A stretch of 64,000 nt of DNA from Streptomyces sp. ST2-7A (GCF_021390475.1 NZ_JAJUWS010000011.1:1-64000), one strand, 5' to 3'; positions 10,598 to 20,322 are shown, numbered from the stretch's first letter. The notes: generated from the letters alone by a model not told the origin. Numbers and translations are program-made.

Positions 10598-10629
10598 GCG
10601 GGGTTCTCATCAAATGATGAGAACCCCGC
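10598..10629 (+). terminator. intrinsic terminator after the Rhs 2/immunity pair
   Basis: Perfect 15-bp stem with arms GCGGGGTTCTCATCA and TGATGAGAACCCCGC around a two-base centre, followed by CTGTTTT. It closes the rhs region. Confidence 0.85.
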
Positions 10630-10702
10630 CTGTTTTGGGTCTCCTTGAGTGTAAAGTTCGCAGAGGGCGACCCTGTCGGGGTTCTTGAAGTTTCGCAAAT
10701 AT

Positions 10703-10771
10703 TGCTCCGTCGCTTTTCGGTGTGTTACTCGTTGACATGGTATGAGTGAGACACCGAAAAGTGACGGAGCA
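10703..10771. repeat. 21-bp inverted repeat beside an IS remnant
   Basis: The arms at 10703-10723 and 10751-10771 (starting TGCTCCGTC and ending GACGGAGCA) pair over 21 bp with one mismatch around a 27-base loop. It lies just past the stop of the IS5-type transposase remnant. It could be a terminus with its own hairpin or a transcription stop protecting the element. Confidence 0.6.
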
Positions 10772-10774
10772 TTT

Positions 10775-11395
10775 TCAGTGTTGGCTCTCCAGGGTGAGGA
10801 TGGCTGCGGCGATGTCCGTCATGCGGTCCGGGCTGCAGCGGCTCCGGCGGAAGATCCGCCAGGACTTCAGGCGGGCGACGCCTCGTTCGACAGGAGTGCG
10901 GGCCCGGGTGAGTGCCCGGTTCAGCGTCCGTTCGGTCGGCGACAGTTCGCCGTTGGGCGGGCGGCGGATGACGGTAGTGACCCGGGGAGCCGGCGCCGAT
11001 GTAGGCGGGTTCGGCGACGATCGGGACGCCCTGGCGTTCCCAAATTCGGATGATGCTGTGGGTGCGTGCGGCGGTCGGATCGTGAGCACGGCCCGGCAAG
11101 GCCGGCGAAGATCCACAGAAGCTGACCTTCGGGATCAGTGACGACCTGCACGTTCACGCCGTGGCGCCGATGCTTGTGGGAGTAATCGGCGCGTCCGTCG
11201 CCCGGGCGGCCGCACTCGCTGAGGGTGCCGTCCAGGAGCACGTAGTCCGGGTCGTGCTCGCGCAGGGTCTTGAGCAGGCCCGGCGCCCGGCCGGCGAGGA
11301 GCCGCACGACGGCGGTGGTATAGGCGTGGGCGGTGCCTACGGATATGCCGAACCCTCCGACGTCACCGGCTCCCGCCCCCCATCCCGGCGGATCA
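10775..11395 (-). pseudogene. IS5-family transposase remnant, frameshifted and 5'-truncated
   Basis: Reading from about 11395 downward: ISVGTAHAYTTAVVRLLAG, DYVLLDGTLSECGR, YSHKHRRHGVNVQVVTDPEG; then, in another frame, RTLNRALTRARTPVERGVA and RLKSWRIFRRSRC, ending at 10775. These are helix-turn-helix and DDE pieces of an IS5-group transposase. At least two frame changes are needed, and the N-terminus is cut at the neighbouring IS1182 copy. Confidence 0.75.
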
Positions 11396-11429
11396 CCGAG
11401 CGACTCTGTCGGGGATCTTGGGCGTGACC

Positions 11430-13088
11430 TCATTTGCCTTGTCGCCACCAGCATTCCCAGGTCAGACCGCGGGTGTTGAGGTACTCCTGGAAGGTCGTGG
11501 GTGCGCGAGGGCGGTGGGGGTGTCGAGTCGTGCGTGAGGCGAGGCGTTCGATGTTGATCGCGATGCCGGTCAGGATGTGCTGTACGTGTGTTTTGCGGAT
11601 GCCGTGGTAGCGGCTGCGTCGGGCCTGGTGTCCGTTGATGAACTCGCAGATGGTGCCTTCGACGCCGGACCGGGTGGCGTAGAGCCGTTTCCACCGGGTG
11701 TCTTCCTGGTCTGTGCGGTTCCGGGCCTGGAGCTCGTGGAGGGGGCGGGGGAGGAAGTTCACGGTGCGGGCGGCGGTGCCGCGGGTGCAGGCAGACCGGT
11801 CGGGGCACGGGTCGCACTGGTGCGGGCGGAACCGGGCCACGGTGTGGGGCGCCATGGCCGGTGGCTCGAGCCAGATGTGGCTGGTCTCGCCGTTGGGGCA
11901 GGTGACCTGGCGCTGGTCGAAGTCGATGGAGAAGTCGTCCCGGGTGAAGCCGGACTGTTCCTTGCTCTGCCGGGCGCCGCCGGCTTTCACGGGGCCGACG
12001 AGTTCGACGCGGTGGTCGCGGAGGGAGCGGTGCAGCAGCGCCACGGAGAGGTAGCCGCCGTCGAGCAGGTGCTGCCGGGGCAGCAGCTCGCGGGCACTCA
12101 GCCGGGTGTGGATGCCGGGGAGGGCCTCGGTGTCCCGGGTCGGCTCGGTGGTGGCGATGTCCGTGATCGGGTTGGCCCGGGCGTCGTCGGTTCCGCAGGT
12201 CTCGGTGACATGGACGAGGTAGCCGCTCCAGCGGGTATTGCCCCGGATAGCCCGGCGGGCGTCACGGTCGTAGGGCGTGACGATCCGCATGGCTCCTTTG
12301 GGCTGTCCGTCCTTCTCGGTACGTGGACGTAGTCTGCCGCGGGCGTCGAGGAGGAAGTTCTGCACCATGATCTGCCGTAGCGCTTCCGCGCGAGGACCGC
12401 GCTGGTGAGGCGGCAGTCGCTGCAGGAGTCCGTGGGCGTCTGCTCCTGCCTGTTTGAGCCGGGTGACGGGGTGAGTCGGCCGGCTGGGAAGCCGCACCGG
12501 ACGTCCGTAGCGGGTGGCCCACTCGGCATCCACCAGCCCGTCCAGGATGTCGGGTGCCCGCTGGGCGGTTTCCTCCAACGTTGCGCGTACTGCTTCCAGG
12601 ACCAGCTCCAGACGGGTGAGGTCCCGCGCGGCAGCCAGGACCCGGGTGGAGTCGCTGCGCTGTCTCCCGCGCTCGGTGACCATGCCGGCTGCCCGCATCC
12701 GCTCCAGCGACAGAGAGAGCAGCTGGTCCGCGCGATCGTCCTCGCACAGACGATCACGGAAGTCCGTCAGCACGCTGTGATGGAACCCCGGGTCGTCCAG
12801 CTCCAGAGCCAGGGCGTACTTGAAGTCGATCCTGCATCGCACCGCCTCGGCCGCCTGCCGGTCGGAGAGGTTCAGTAAGAACTGAAGAACACAGACCATG
12901 GCCGGCTGTGCCGGCGAGAGTCCGGGGCGGCCATCGCGCGGATACCAGGAGACGAAGTCCTCATCGTCCCAGAGCCCGTCAAGGTGATCACGTACCCACA
13001 TCGCCGTGGTGCCACGGGGGTTGCTCGCCCGCGCCATCCGAGCTGTGAGCTCGGGAACTACTACACCGGACCGGGGACGAACGGACAC
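11430..13088 (-). CDS. IS1182-family transposase
   Basis: 552 residues, the usual length for IS1182 transposases. The N-terminal domain carries DGLWDDEDFVSWYPRDGRPG and a helical DUF772-like region (QFLLNLSDRQAAEAVRCR, VLTDFRDRL). The DDE part includes QRSDSTRVLAA (first Asp) and LLDGGYLSVALL (second Asp). A Cys-rich segment (CPNGETS, CDPCPDRSACTRG) and RSGVEGTICEFINGHQARR follow. The start is GTG at 13088 with AGGTGA six bases upstream. The frame is open throughout, so this copy looks intact. It faces the same way as the IS5 remnant it truncates. Confidence 0.9.
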   Translation of the reverse strand: MSVRPRSGVVVPELTARMARASNPRGTTAMWVRDHLDGLWDDEDFVSWYPRDGRPGLSPAQPAMVCVLQFLLNLSDRQAAEAVRCRIDFKYALALELDDPGFHHSVLTDFRDRLCEDDRADQLLSLSLERMRAAGMVTERGRQRSDSTRVLAAARDLTRLELVLEAVRATLEETAQRAPDILDGLVDAEWATRYGRPVRLPSRPTHPVTRLKQAGADAHGLLQRLPPHQRGPRAEALRQIMVQNFLLDARGRLRPRTEKDGQPKGAMRIVTPYDRDARRAIRGNTRWSGYLVHVTETCGTDDARANPITDIATTEPTRDTEALPGIHTRLSARELLPRQHLLDGGYLSVALLHRSLRDHRVELVGPVKAGGARQSKEQSGFTRDDFSIDFDQRQVTCPNGETSHIWLEPPAMAPHTVARFRPHQCDPCPDRSACTRGTAARTVNFLPRPLHELQARNRTDQEDTRWKRLYATRSGVEGTICEFINGHQARRSRYHGIRKTHVQHILTGIAINIERLASRTTRHPHRPRAPTTFQEYLNTRGLTWECWWRQGK

Positions 13089-13519
13089 TGATCACCTCAG
13101 GAGGACGGAACCACGCAGGACCGCCCGAAGTTTTCCAACCGCAGACAGCCCTTGTCCCGAGAACTCCAAGATCCCCGACAGAGTCATTCCCCGTCTCGCC
13201 GGCGCCCCGGTCGCCTGCTCTCGGGTGCGACTGTGCCCTGTGGCCCGGCTCGTGACACCGTCGTTGTTCGCTTCCGCCCGCGTCGCGGCCCGCCGGCGGC
13301 ATCGTCCGGGCATACCGCCGGGTCACCACCGGCCCGGGTGCCCCTGTGGATGATCCGCAACACGTGACTGCCCTCATCGTTATCGATCTCCCTGCCCCGC
13401 ACGCGGTCGGCCACGTGATCATTTCGGCTGTCCGGCGCCGCACGGTGCAGCGAACCCGGCGCGGCGTCCTGGCAGGGCGAACGTTGCCCGAGGTGGCACG
13501 GGCATCGCCGTGCCGACAA
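13089..13519. other. leader upstream of TA module 1, no gene seen
   Basis: No supported gene. Much of it resembles, in diverged form, the DNA upstream of the second TA copy (rough matches to 24791-25070 reversed), including the segment GGCAGGGCGAAC. The homology block is therefore longer than the two genes. Confidence 0.5.
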
Positions 13520-13536
13520 GATACCAGACAGGTATC
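13520..13536. promoter_or_regulatory. operator palindrome of TA module 1
   Basis: GATACC and GGTATC flank AGACA, nine bases before the antitoxin ATG. The identical palindrome precedes TA copy 2. RHH antitoxins normally bind such sites and repress their own operon. Confidence 0.7.
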
Positions 13537-13544
13537 ATCGGTAT

Positions 13545-13739
13545 ATGGCGATGACACTTCGACTTCCCGACGACCTCGACGCGAAGCTCACCGAGCGTGC
13601 TCGTCGCGAGGGCCGCAGTAAGCAGGAGCTTGCCATCGAGGCGATCCGGGAGGCCCAGAATCGGGCCGAGTTGAAGGTCGATGACGTCCTGGCCGAGCTG
13701 ATGGACAGCGATGCGGAGATCCTGGACTACCTGAGGTGA
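13545..13739 (+). CDS. ribbon-helix-helix antitoxin, copy 1
   Basis: 64 residues. The N-terminal strand MTLRLPDDLDAKL followed by two helices is a CopG/Arc-type RHH DNA-binding fold, and the C-terminal helix (VDDVLAELMDSDAEILDYL) should bind the toxin. It overlaps the toxin start by four bases (GTGA), giving translational coupling. Expected role: antidote and autorepressor for the Doc-like toxin. It differs from copy 2 by one visible residue (Gln versus Arg in EAQNRAEL). Confidence 0.85.
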   Translation: MAMTLRLPDDLDAKLTERARREGRSKQELAIEAIREAQNRAELKVDDVLAELMDSDAEILDYLR

Positions 13740-14128
13740 CCGAGGTGCGTTACCTCCAGATCGACGAGATCCTGGCTATCGCCCGCGCGGTCAACGGTAC
13801 CGAGCACAGTGTGCGGGACATGGGGCTTTTGGTGTCGGCGATCGAACGGCCCCGGACCCACGTGTTCGGGGCCGAGCTGTATCCCGGGTTGCACGACAAG
13901 GCGGCGGCCCTGTTGCACTCCGTTGCCCGCAATCATGCGCTGATCGATGGCAACAAGCGCACCGCCTGGCTCGCCATGCGCGTCTTCCTGCGGTTCAACG
14001 GCGTCGGCCCCGGTATCGCCCCGCCGCCCACCTCCATCGCCGGACCGTTCGTCGAGGACGTCGCGCAGGACATCATCGATGTCCCGGTCATCGCCAAGCG
14101 CCTCTCGGTCTGGTTCCCCGCCTCCTGA
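13736..14128 (+). CDS. doc: Doc-type (Fic family) toxin, copy 1
   Basis: 130 residues. The Fic/Doc core HALIDGNKRTAWLAM (nt about 13935-13980) carries the His and the GNKR phosphate-binding residues. Doc toxins of this family phosphorylate EF-Tu. The GTG start overlaps the antitoxin stop. The C-terminus ends WFPAS, differing from copy 2, which reads through into other sequence. It is the expected size for death-on-curing proteins. It presumably serves to stabilise the island. Confidence 0.85.
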   Translation: MTEVRYLQIDEILAIARAVNGTEHSVRDMGLLVSAIERPRTHVFGAELYPGLHDKAAALLHSVARNHALIDGNKRTAWLAMRVFLRFNGVGPGIAPPPTSIAGPFVEDVAQDIIDVPVIAKRLSVWFPAS

Positions 14129-14177
14129 AGCACGAGGCGGTGTCATAGTCTCGAAGCAACATTGCAGGTGAGAGGGG

Positions 14178-14763
14178 TTGCTCGTGGCCGGTCGGAGGCC
14201 GTTGACGTTGGCGGACCGTGAGGAGATCGCGCTCGGGCGGGCCCGGAACGAAGGGGTACGAGAGCTTGCCCGGCGGCTGGACCGCGACCCGTCGGTGATC
14301 AGCCGGGAACTCGGGCGGAACTCCTCGCAGCGCGGCTACCGGGCCGTGGCCGCGCACAAGCGTGCCGCGCAGCGCCGTTCGCGTCCTCAACAACGGCTCT
14401 TGGAGCAGAACATGATGCTGCGCCGGCGTGTGCTGGCGGACCTGCGGCACGGCCGCAGCCCCAACCAGATCGCGGGCCGCTTGAAACCGGAGGCCACCGA
14501 CGCCACCGTGAGTCTCATGGAAGGTTCCCTCCCAGCCGGCGGCGACACGATCTCGCACGAGGCCGTCTACACGTGGATCTACGCCCTGCCCAAGGGCGAG
14601 CTGGCCAAGAACGGCATCCTGCTGCCCTCGGGCCGCACCCGCCGCGGCCCCAAGCGCAAACCCGCCGCCGGTAACGGCGCCCGCATCATCGGCATGCGTT
14701 CCATCCACGACCGCCCCGCAGAGGCCCTCGGCCGCCAGGTCCCAGGACACTGGGAAGGCGACC
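14178..14763 (+). CDS. IS30 transposase, 5' exon
   Basis: Residues 1-195 of an IS30 transposase. It has the N-terminal helix-turn-helix (LTLADREEIALGRA, VRELARRLDRDPSVISREL), then SPNQIAGRL and SHEAVYTWIYA, ending at GHWEGD, the start of the DDE domain. The gene is cut one base into the next codon by the intron. Joining to 17319 restores GHWEGDLIIGK in frame and gives a 346-residue protein. Without splicing the product would read into the intron and stop at about 14819. Confidence 0.85.
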
Positions 14764-17318
14764 GTGCGACACGAAGTTGCACGAATTTGAGTGGACTGAC
14801 CGATTGGAGAGGCGGTTGATGAAACCGTAGGTGCAGTCACGGGTCCGTGTCCGTATGACCCGTCCCCGCCCTTGACGTGCGATGCCGGTAACGGCGTGGT
14901 GCGAAGCTCAGGGGAAAGCCCAAGGACTTCCGTTCCATCCGGGAGTTACAGGCAAGGGGAAGACCGGACGGGTGAAGTATATGAACTCCCGATGATGCCT
15001 CGTGATCCCAAGCCCCGCCGATGGAATGCGTGAGTGGGGTGCATGGCTATCCGTTGAGAAGCGGCAGGCGCTGGCTGGTAGAGGTCACTCCGGCCAGGTG
15101 GACACCGCCGCCTCGGGGTAAAGGGAGCACCCACCCCGGTCGTATCTCATTCGTGTGGAACGTGGAAACCCCGTTGGGGTCCGGGCCGCTTCGGCCCGGT
15201 CAGCCGACCGCAAGGAAGGCTCAACTCCCCAGCGGGAACAGGACGGTCCAACAAGCCAATGCCGGAAGCCGAAAGGAAACGGGAAAGTGATGCATCATGA
15301 CCGGCCCCTCCGCCGGTCGTCTCACATAACCGTCCGGATACGGGTGCACTGCCCGGACCCGAAAGGGTGCTGACGTGGGCCGGGTGAGCCTGTGCAGAAT
15401 CGCTGAACAAAGACGACGGAACCGAGGGGCAAGTTGGACACCATGCTGATGGCGGACGGAGCGGCCTCGGCCCTTCCGGCTGCTTCCGCGCCGGTGAACG
15501 GACCCGAGGGCGAAGACTTGGACTGGGCGTCGATTGACTGGCGGCGGGTCGAGGAAGACGTACGGCGTCTGCGGCAGAGAATCTTCACGGCATCGCAGGC
15601 AGGGGATCTCAAGAAGGTCCGCAATCTACAGAAGTTGATGCTCCGTTCCCGCTCAAACACGCTCTTGAGCGTGCGGCGGGTCACGGAGATCAATGCTGGA
15701 CGTGCGACGGCGGGAGTCGACGGAAAGGTCGTGCTGTTGTCCCAGTCCAAGGCCGCATTGGCCGACTGGGTCCAGCATCGTGTCCGACCGTGGATTCCCA
15801 AGCCCGTCAAGCGGGTGTTCATCCCCAAACCGGGGACCACGAAGAAGCGCGGACTCGGAATTCCCGTGATCGTTGACCGGTGCCTGCAAGCTGTGGCACT
15901 GGGAGCACTGGAACCCGAGTGGGAAGCGCGGTTCGAGCCGAAGTCGTACGGCTTTCGGCCCGGCCGCGGCTGTCACGACGCGATCGGGGCCATCTACTCC
16001 ACGCTCAACGGGAAGAACCCGCAGCGTGCATGGGTGCTCGACGCAGACCTGACGGCGGCGTTCGACCGCATCGACCACACCCGTCTCATGGCCGCTCTCG
16101 GTACCTTCCCCGCCAGGGGGCTGGTCCGACAGTGGCTGAAGGCCGGGGTCGTGGATCGCGGTCGGTTCGCCCCAACCGAGGAGGGAACTCCGCAAGGAGG
16201 GGTGATCAGCCCGTTGCTCTTCAATGTGGCCCTGCATGGAATGGAGGAAGCCGCAGGGGTCCGCTATTACACCACCGGCAGAGATGCCGGAAGTGCCCAA
16301 AGCGGCAGCCCCGTGCTGGTGCGATACGCAGATGACTTTGTCGCGATGTGCACCAGCCGTAAACAGGCCGAGCAGGTCAAAGAACGGCTGGCTGCATGGC
16401 TGACGCCCAGGGGACTGGCTTTCCACGAGGACAAGACACGCATCGTCCACGCGGAGAGCGGATTCGACTTCTTGGGGTTCAACGTCCGCCGCTATCACGG
16501 CAAACTGCTGATCAAACCAAGCACAGCGGCTCAGAGACGGATACGGGAACGGCTCAGCACCGAAATGGCGGCCCTGCGAGGGGCCAATGCCGGTGCGGTA
16601 CTCAAGAAGATCAACCCGATCGTTCGGGGTTGGTCGGCCTACTACCGGACGGTGGTGTCCAGTGAGATCTTTACGGCGCTGGACAATCACATGTGGAAGC
16701 TCGCTTACAAGTGGGCCAAGCACAGCCACCCGAACAAGCCGAAGCACTGGATATCCGCCAAGTACTTCGGCCGGTTCAACAAAGCCAGGATGGACCGGTG
16801 GGTGTTCGGTGACCGCGACAGCGGCGCCTACCTCCTCAAGTTCTCCTGGACGAAGATAGTCCGGCACCAACTGGTCAAGGGGAAGTCGTCCCCGGACGAC
16901 CCTGCCCTGGAACCCTATTGGGCTCAGCGGCGCCGCAAGGGAACCTCTCTACCAGTCGACGCCATGACCGTGCGCCTTCTACAGGAACAGCACGGCCGTT
17001 GCTCGATCTGCGGAGGACTCTTGCTGCACGCCGACCACCCGCCGCAAAGCCCACAAGAATGGGAAGCGTGGCGGGTCGTCATCCGGAAGGCGATCTCCAA
17101 GCAATACATCGCGTTCCCAAGCAGGAGCATGCCGGGCGGTCAACGACTCCGTCTCCTCCACACCCATTGTCACCGTCGGAATGGAGCCGCCGCGATGACA
17201 AGTCCAGCACTTTTGCCTGCCGGCGAGCCTTCGGGGCTTGCTTGAGCCGTGTGCGGTGAAAGCTGCTTGCACGGTTCTGAGGGGGCGGGGACACAGTAAT
17301 GCGTCCCCGCTACCCGAC
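14764..17318 (+). ncRNA. group II intron (ribozyme plus maturase gene)
   Basis: The 5' end is GTGCGAC, the classic group II boundary, and the 3' end is CTACCCGAC. About 670 bases of ribozyme (domains I-III) precede the maturase gene. Domain V lies at 17244-17281 (GAGCCGTGTGCGG ... GCACGGTTCTGA) and a domain VI hairpin with a candidate branch A at about 17285-17310 (arms GCGGGGAC and GTCCCCGC). Exon joining restores the host IS30 frame exactly, which supports both borders. The intron appears complete and potentially active. Confidence 0.9.
15434..17245 (+). CDS. ltrA: group II intron reverse transcriptase/maturase with HNH endonuclease
   Basis: 603 residues if read from TTG at 15434; the ATG at 15443 is an equally likely start. 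The RT domain holds YGFRPGRGCHDAI, DADLTAAFDRIDH, GTPQGGVISPLLFN and the catalytic YADD box near residue 298. Maturase domain X follows (GWSAYYRTVVSSEIFTALD). The C-terminal HNH zone has CSICGG near residue 524 and HCHRRNG near 575, so target-primed insertion should be possible. It is encoded within intron domain IV, and its stop overlaps domain V. Confidence 0.93.
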   Translation: MDTMLMADGAASALPAASAPVNGPEGEDLDWASIDWRRVEEDVRRLRQRIFTASQAGDLKKVRNLQKLMLRSRSNTLLSVRRVTEINAGRATAGVDGKVVLLSQSKAALADWVQHRVRPWIPKPVKRVFIPKPGTTKKRGLGIPVIVDRCLQAVALGALEPEWEARFEPKSYGFRPGRGCHDAIGAIYSTLNGKNPQRAWVLDADLTAAFDRIDHTRLMAALGTFPARGLVRQWLKAGVVDRGRFAPTEEGTPQGGVISPLLFNVALHGMEEAAGVRYYTTGRDAGSAQSGSPVLVRYADDFVAMCTSRKQAEQVKERLAAWLTPRGLAFHEDKTRIVHAESGFDFLGFNVRRYHGKLLIKPSTAAQRRIRERLSTEMAALRGANAGAVLKKINPIVRGWSAYYRTVVSSEIFTALDNHMWKLAYKWAKHSHPNKPKHWISAKYFGRFNKARMDRWVFGDRDSGAYLLKFSWTKIVRHQLVKGKSSPDDPALEPYWAQRRRKGTSLPVDAMTVRLLQEQHGRCSICGGLLLHADHPPQSPQEWEAWRVVIRKAISKQYIAFPSRSMPGGQRLRLLHTHCHRRNGAAAMTSPALLPAGEPSGLA

Positions 17319-17773
17319 TCATCATCGGCAAAGAGGGTAAAAGCGCCGCCGCCACCCTGGTGGACCGCACGACCCGCTTCCTGATGATCCTCGCCCTGCC
17401 CGACGGCAAACAAGCCGACGGACTGGCCACCGCCTTGACCCAACAGGTCCACGGAATGCCGCAGTTGGTCCGCAAGTCCCTCACCTGGGACCAGGGCACC
17501 GAGATGGGACGCCACGCCGCCCTCACCCTCGCCACCGGCCTCGATGTCTACTTCGCCGACCCCCACAGCCCCTGGCAGAGACCCACCAACGAGAACACCA
17601 ACGGCATCATCCGCCGCTACCTCCCCAAAGGCACCGAGATCACCGGCCACCAGCCCTACCTCACCGCCGTCGCCGAAGAGATCAACAACCAGCCCCGCCG
17701 CTGCCTCGGCTACCTCACCCCACAAGAAGCCTTCCAACGCGCCCTCACCGAAGGCGTTGCTTCAACGAATTGA
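17319..17773 (+). CDS. IS30 transposase, 3' exon
   Basis: Resumes at IIGKEGKSAAATLVDR and carries the DDE core: DRTTRFLMILALP, LTWDQGTEMGRH (second Asp) and WQRPTNENTNGIIRRYLPKGT (Glu), to the C-terminus GYLTPQEAFQRAL. The stop overlaps the right inverted repeat. No disabling change is seen, so splicing should yield a full transposase. Confidence 0.85.
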
Positions 17774-17849
17774 CACCGCCCTCGTTTGCTGCTCACTCGG
17801 TGAGGGCGAGGTTGTGGAGGGAGTGATGCGAAGCACGGAGTGGTGAACA

Positions 17850-18470
17850 CCGTCCCCCTGTATCGGCAGTCGCGCAGGCTATTTCAGCTTTTCATTCGGG
17901 TGAAGGTGTGCTCGACATGAACGCGTAGCCATCGGTGAGAGGTGTTGTGTTCCTCCTTCCGGGCGGACAGCTCCTCTCCTCTGTGCCGACGGCGTTATTG
18001 GATAATCGGACCGGTACCGCAGTAGTTGCCGTCGGCGATCGCCCTGGGTGTGGTGCCCACGGCATCCCGGGTCCCGGAGATCTTCCGGGCCCTGCAGTCG
18101 TGGCGGTTGCCCGGTACCGGTCGGCCGACGGCGACGACGAACCGGGTGCCGGCGTTGATGACGACGTGGTGGTTGGTGGAGTACCGGCGGTTTCCGGAAT
18201 GCTGAGCGATGACATGGTCAGGAGGGACCGGGGCGCCGTCCACGTAAGCAGGGTGTCCCTGCAATACCGCCGACGTGATCGGAGCGCGATAGTCGGCCCG
18301 AAGTGGTCGACGCTCCGGTTGATGGTTGCCTTGAGACGCCGAACAGCGGGGCGAGCCGGCGCAGGGTGAAGTTGGGGTGCCGAACTGTCGAGGGTTCAGC
18401 CCGGCGAGTGGGGCTGTCCAGGACGGTTCCGATGCTGTGATTACACCGGTCATCGTGAAATCGTCTCACT
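17850..18470 (-). pseudogene. IS5-family (ISL2-like) transposase remnant
   Basis: Minus-strand pieces include NFTLRRLAPLFGVS, HPAYVDGAPVPPDH, GNRRYSTNHHVVINAGTRFV, PGNRHDCRA, RAIADGNYCGTGPII and finally, in another frame, EEHNTSHRWLRVHVEHTFTR. Order and spacing match an IS5-type DDE transposase. Several frame changes show it is dead. It abuts the IS30 right end. Confidence 0.75.
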
Positions 18471-18725
18471 CGTAACCAGCACTTACGGGTCAGCTTTTGG
18501 CTCGGTGTGGCCCATTCGCATGGGGGCCATCGCGAGCGCCCTCCTTGTCCTCGACGAGACGTGGTGATGAATATGGCTGAAAAATCTCACTGCCCAGCTG
18601 TTGGTGAAAATCCGTAGGAGGGGTTGTATATAGCGACACACGACGGCTCTCCTCGCGCTGCTTTCGGTCGTGAGGATCACCGCCGGTGCACTTCATGGGG
18701 CAGTCGATCGGGTATTCGATATTTT

Positions 18726-20249
18726 TCAGGCGATTGTCTTCGTCCGGTCCACCGTGTCGTCGGGAAGGACATCGCCGGTGACCTCCGGAGTCGCCGACTT
18801 GGGAAGCCAGCGGAGGGCGAGAACCCCGAGTGCCGCGTGCAGGAGACCGGCCACGATCACGGCTGCGTGCAGGCCGGTGACAAAAGCCGACTTTGTCTCT
18901 TCGATGATCGTGGGGGCCAAATTCGGAAGCTGAAGGGTCTCGGTGAGGGTGGGGGCCAGGTCGGGGCCCTGAAGCCGGAAGATCAGCGCGGCGAGCGAGC
19001 CGAGAAGCGCGATACCGAGGGCGTTGCCGAGTTCGTTACTGGTTTCCGCGATGGCTCCCGCCGAGCCGGCTCGTTCCGTGGGTACGGCGCCGACAGCGGT
19101 ATCGGCGACGACGGCGAAGGAGATGCCGTACCCGACGCCCGCGACCATGGTGGAGGCGACATACCAACCCACTCCGCCGGTGATGGTGATCGGAAGCAGC
19201 AGCAGGAGACCGGTGATGATGGAGAAATGGCAGGCGATCAGAGCGGTCCGCTTGCCGATGCGGTGAACCACCATGGGTGTGACGATGCACGTCGTGGTGA
19301 GTACCACCGCTCCCGGGAGAGCGAGGAGTGCGGCATGCAGGACGGGTAGTCCGAGGACGGACTGGAGGTAGATGCCCGCCAGGTAGGCGGTTGCCGACCA
19401 TGCGGCCAGGGGTAGCAAGCCGGTGATGATCGCGACCGTGAAAACACGATCGCGAAAGAGCGAGAAGTCCATCAACGGGTGCTCGAGGCTTCGCTGACGG
19501 CCGGCGAACCACGCCAGGAGGGCAATCCCTCCCAGTCCTGCCAGGACGGCAGTGGGGGAGAGCCCTTCGGTCGCGGCATGCTTGAGACCGTAGATCATGA
19601 GCAGGAGGCCGGCTGCGGAGGTCACGACGCTGAGCGCGTCCACACGGCCCGGTCGGGTGGCACGGACCTCACGGAGCAGAATCGGAGCGAAGATCAGGAA
19701 AAGGGCGATGACGGGAAGGTTGATCAGGAAAACCGATCCCCACCAGAACCGTTCCAGCAGCAGGCCGCCCACGATGGGGCCGATGGCGAACCCGGCGGCA
19801 AACGCCGCGGCGAAGATACCGATTGCCTGTGCCCGTCGTCGGGGATCACCGAACAGCTCACTCAGCACCGCCAGGGCGGAGGGCAGGAGAGTGGCTCCCG
19901 CGATGCCCATGAGCGCGCGGGCCGCGATAAGGAACTCCGGTGTGGGGGCGAACGCCGCCGTGGCGGAGGCGATACCGAAGACCGTCGCGCCGATCATGAG
20001 CAACTTCAGTCTGCCGTAACGGTCGCCGATGCTGCCGAAAGCGATGAGCAGTGAGCCGACGGCGAAACCGTAGATGTCCAGGATCCACAGGGCCTGGTCC
20101 GCGCTCGGCGTGAGTGCCTGGCTGAGCCGGGGCATCGCCAGGAACAGAATCGATCCGTCCATGGCAACCAGGAGGACGGGCCCGAGAACGACCAGGAGAC
20201 CGAACCAGGCCCGTCGGTCGGGTGGGGTGTGTACATGCTGTTCAGACAT
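18726..20249 (-). CDS. MFS multidrug exporter, DHA2 (14-TM) family
   Basis: About 507 residues with 14 predicted membrane helices. Motif A appears as GSIGDRYGRLKL, and the family-typical ALMGIAGATLLPSALAVLSE follows. It resembles QacA/SmvA/LfrA-type proton antiporters that expel cationic drugs or dyes. I chose ATG 20249 (MSEQHVH) with GGTGAG five bases upstream; an in-frame GTG at 20258 adds three residues. It is divergent from an XRE regulator across a 105-bp gap holding a strong palindrome, so its expression is probably controlled by that regulator. The substrate cannot be read from sequence. Confidence 0.9.
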   Translation of the reverse strand: MSEQHVHTPPDRRAWFGLLVVLGPVLLVAMDGSILFLAMPRLSQALTPSADQALWILDIYGFAVGSLLIAFGSIGDRYGRLKLLMIGATVFGIASATAAFAPTPEFLIAARALMGIAGATLLPSALAVLSELFGDPRRRAQAIGIFAAAFAAGFAIGPIVGGLLLERFWWGSVFLINLPVIALFLIFAPILLREVRATRPGRVDALSVVTSAAGLLLMIYGLKHAATEGLSPTAVLAGLGGIALLAWFAGRQRSLEHPLMDFSLFRDRVFTVAIITGLLPLAAWSATAYLAGIYLQSVLGLPVLHAALLALPGAVVLTTTCIVTPMVVHRIGKRTALIACHFSIITGLLLLLPITITGGVGWYVASTMVAGVGYGISFAVVADTAVGAVPTERAGSAGAIAETSNELGNALGIALLGSLAALIFRLQGPDLAPTLTETLQLPNLAPTIIEETKSAFVTGLHAAVIVAGLLHAALGVLALRWLPKSATPEVTGDVLPDDTVDRTKTIA

Positions 20250-20295
20250 ACCGCTCACCGTCCGGCACGGGCTGCCTGCCGGCCATCCCCCTGCT

Positions 20296-20322
20296 GTGGG
20301 TACCCCTGACAGGTATACCCAC
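20296..20322. promoter_or_regulatory. candidate operator between MFS exporter and XRE regulator
   Basis: A 27-bp imperfect palindrome with outer arms GTGGGTA/TACCCAC and inner CCTG/CAGG, centred between the divergent genes. Placement suits autoregulation and control of the exporter by the neighbouring regulator. Confidence 0.55.

Larger units (their letters stand above)
14139..17777 (+). mobile_element. IS30-family element interrupted by a group II intron
   Basis: The left end (14139-14160, GGTGTCA ... GAAGCAAC) and right end (17756-17777, GTTGCTTC ... TGACACC) are inverted repeats. Removing the 2555-base intron leaves an IS of about 1.08 kb, the normal IS30 size, with one transposase gene. 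Confidence 0.85.

Noticed and set aside
10544..10700. Possible small gene after the Rhs 2 immunity candidate
   Set aside because: Only the terminator hairpin stands out; no start with a ribosome site and no sensible product.
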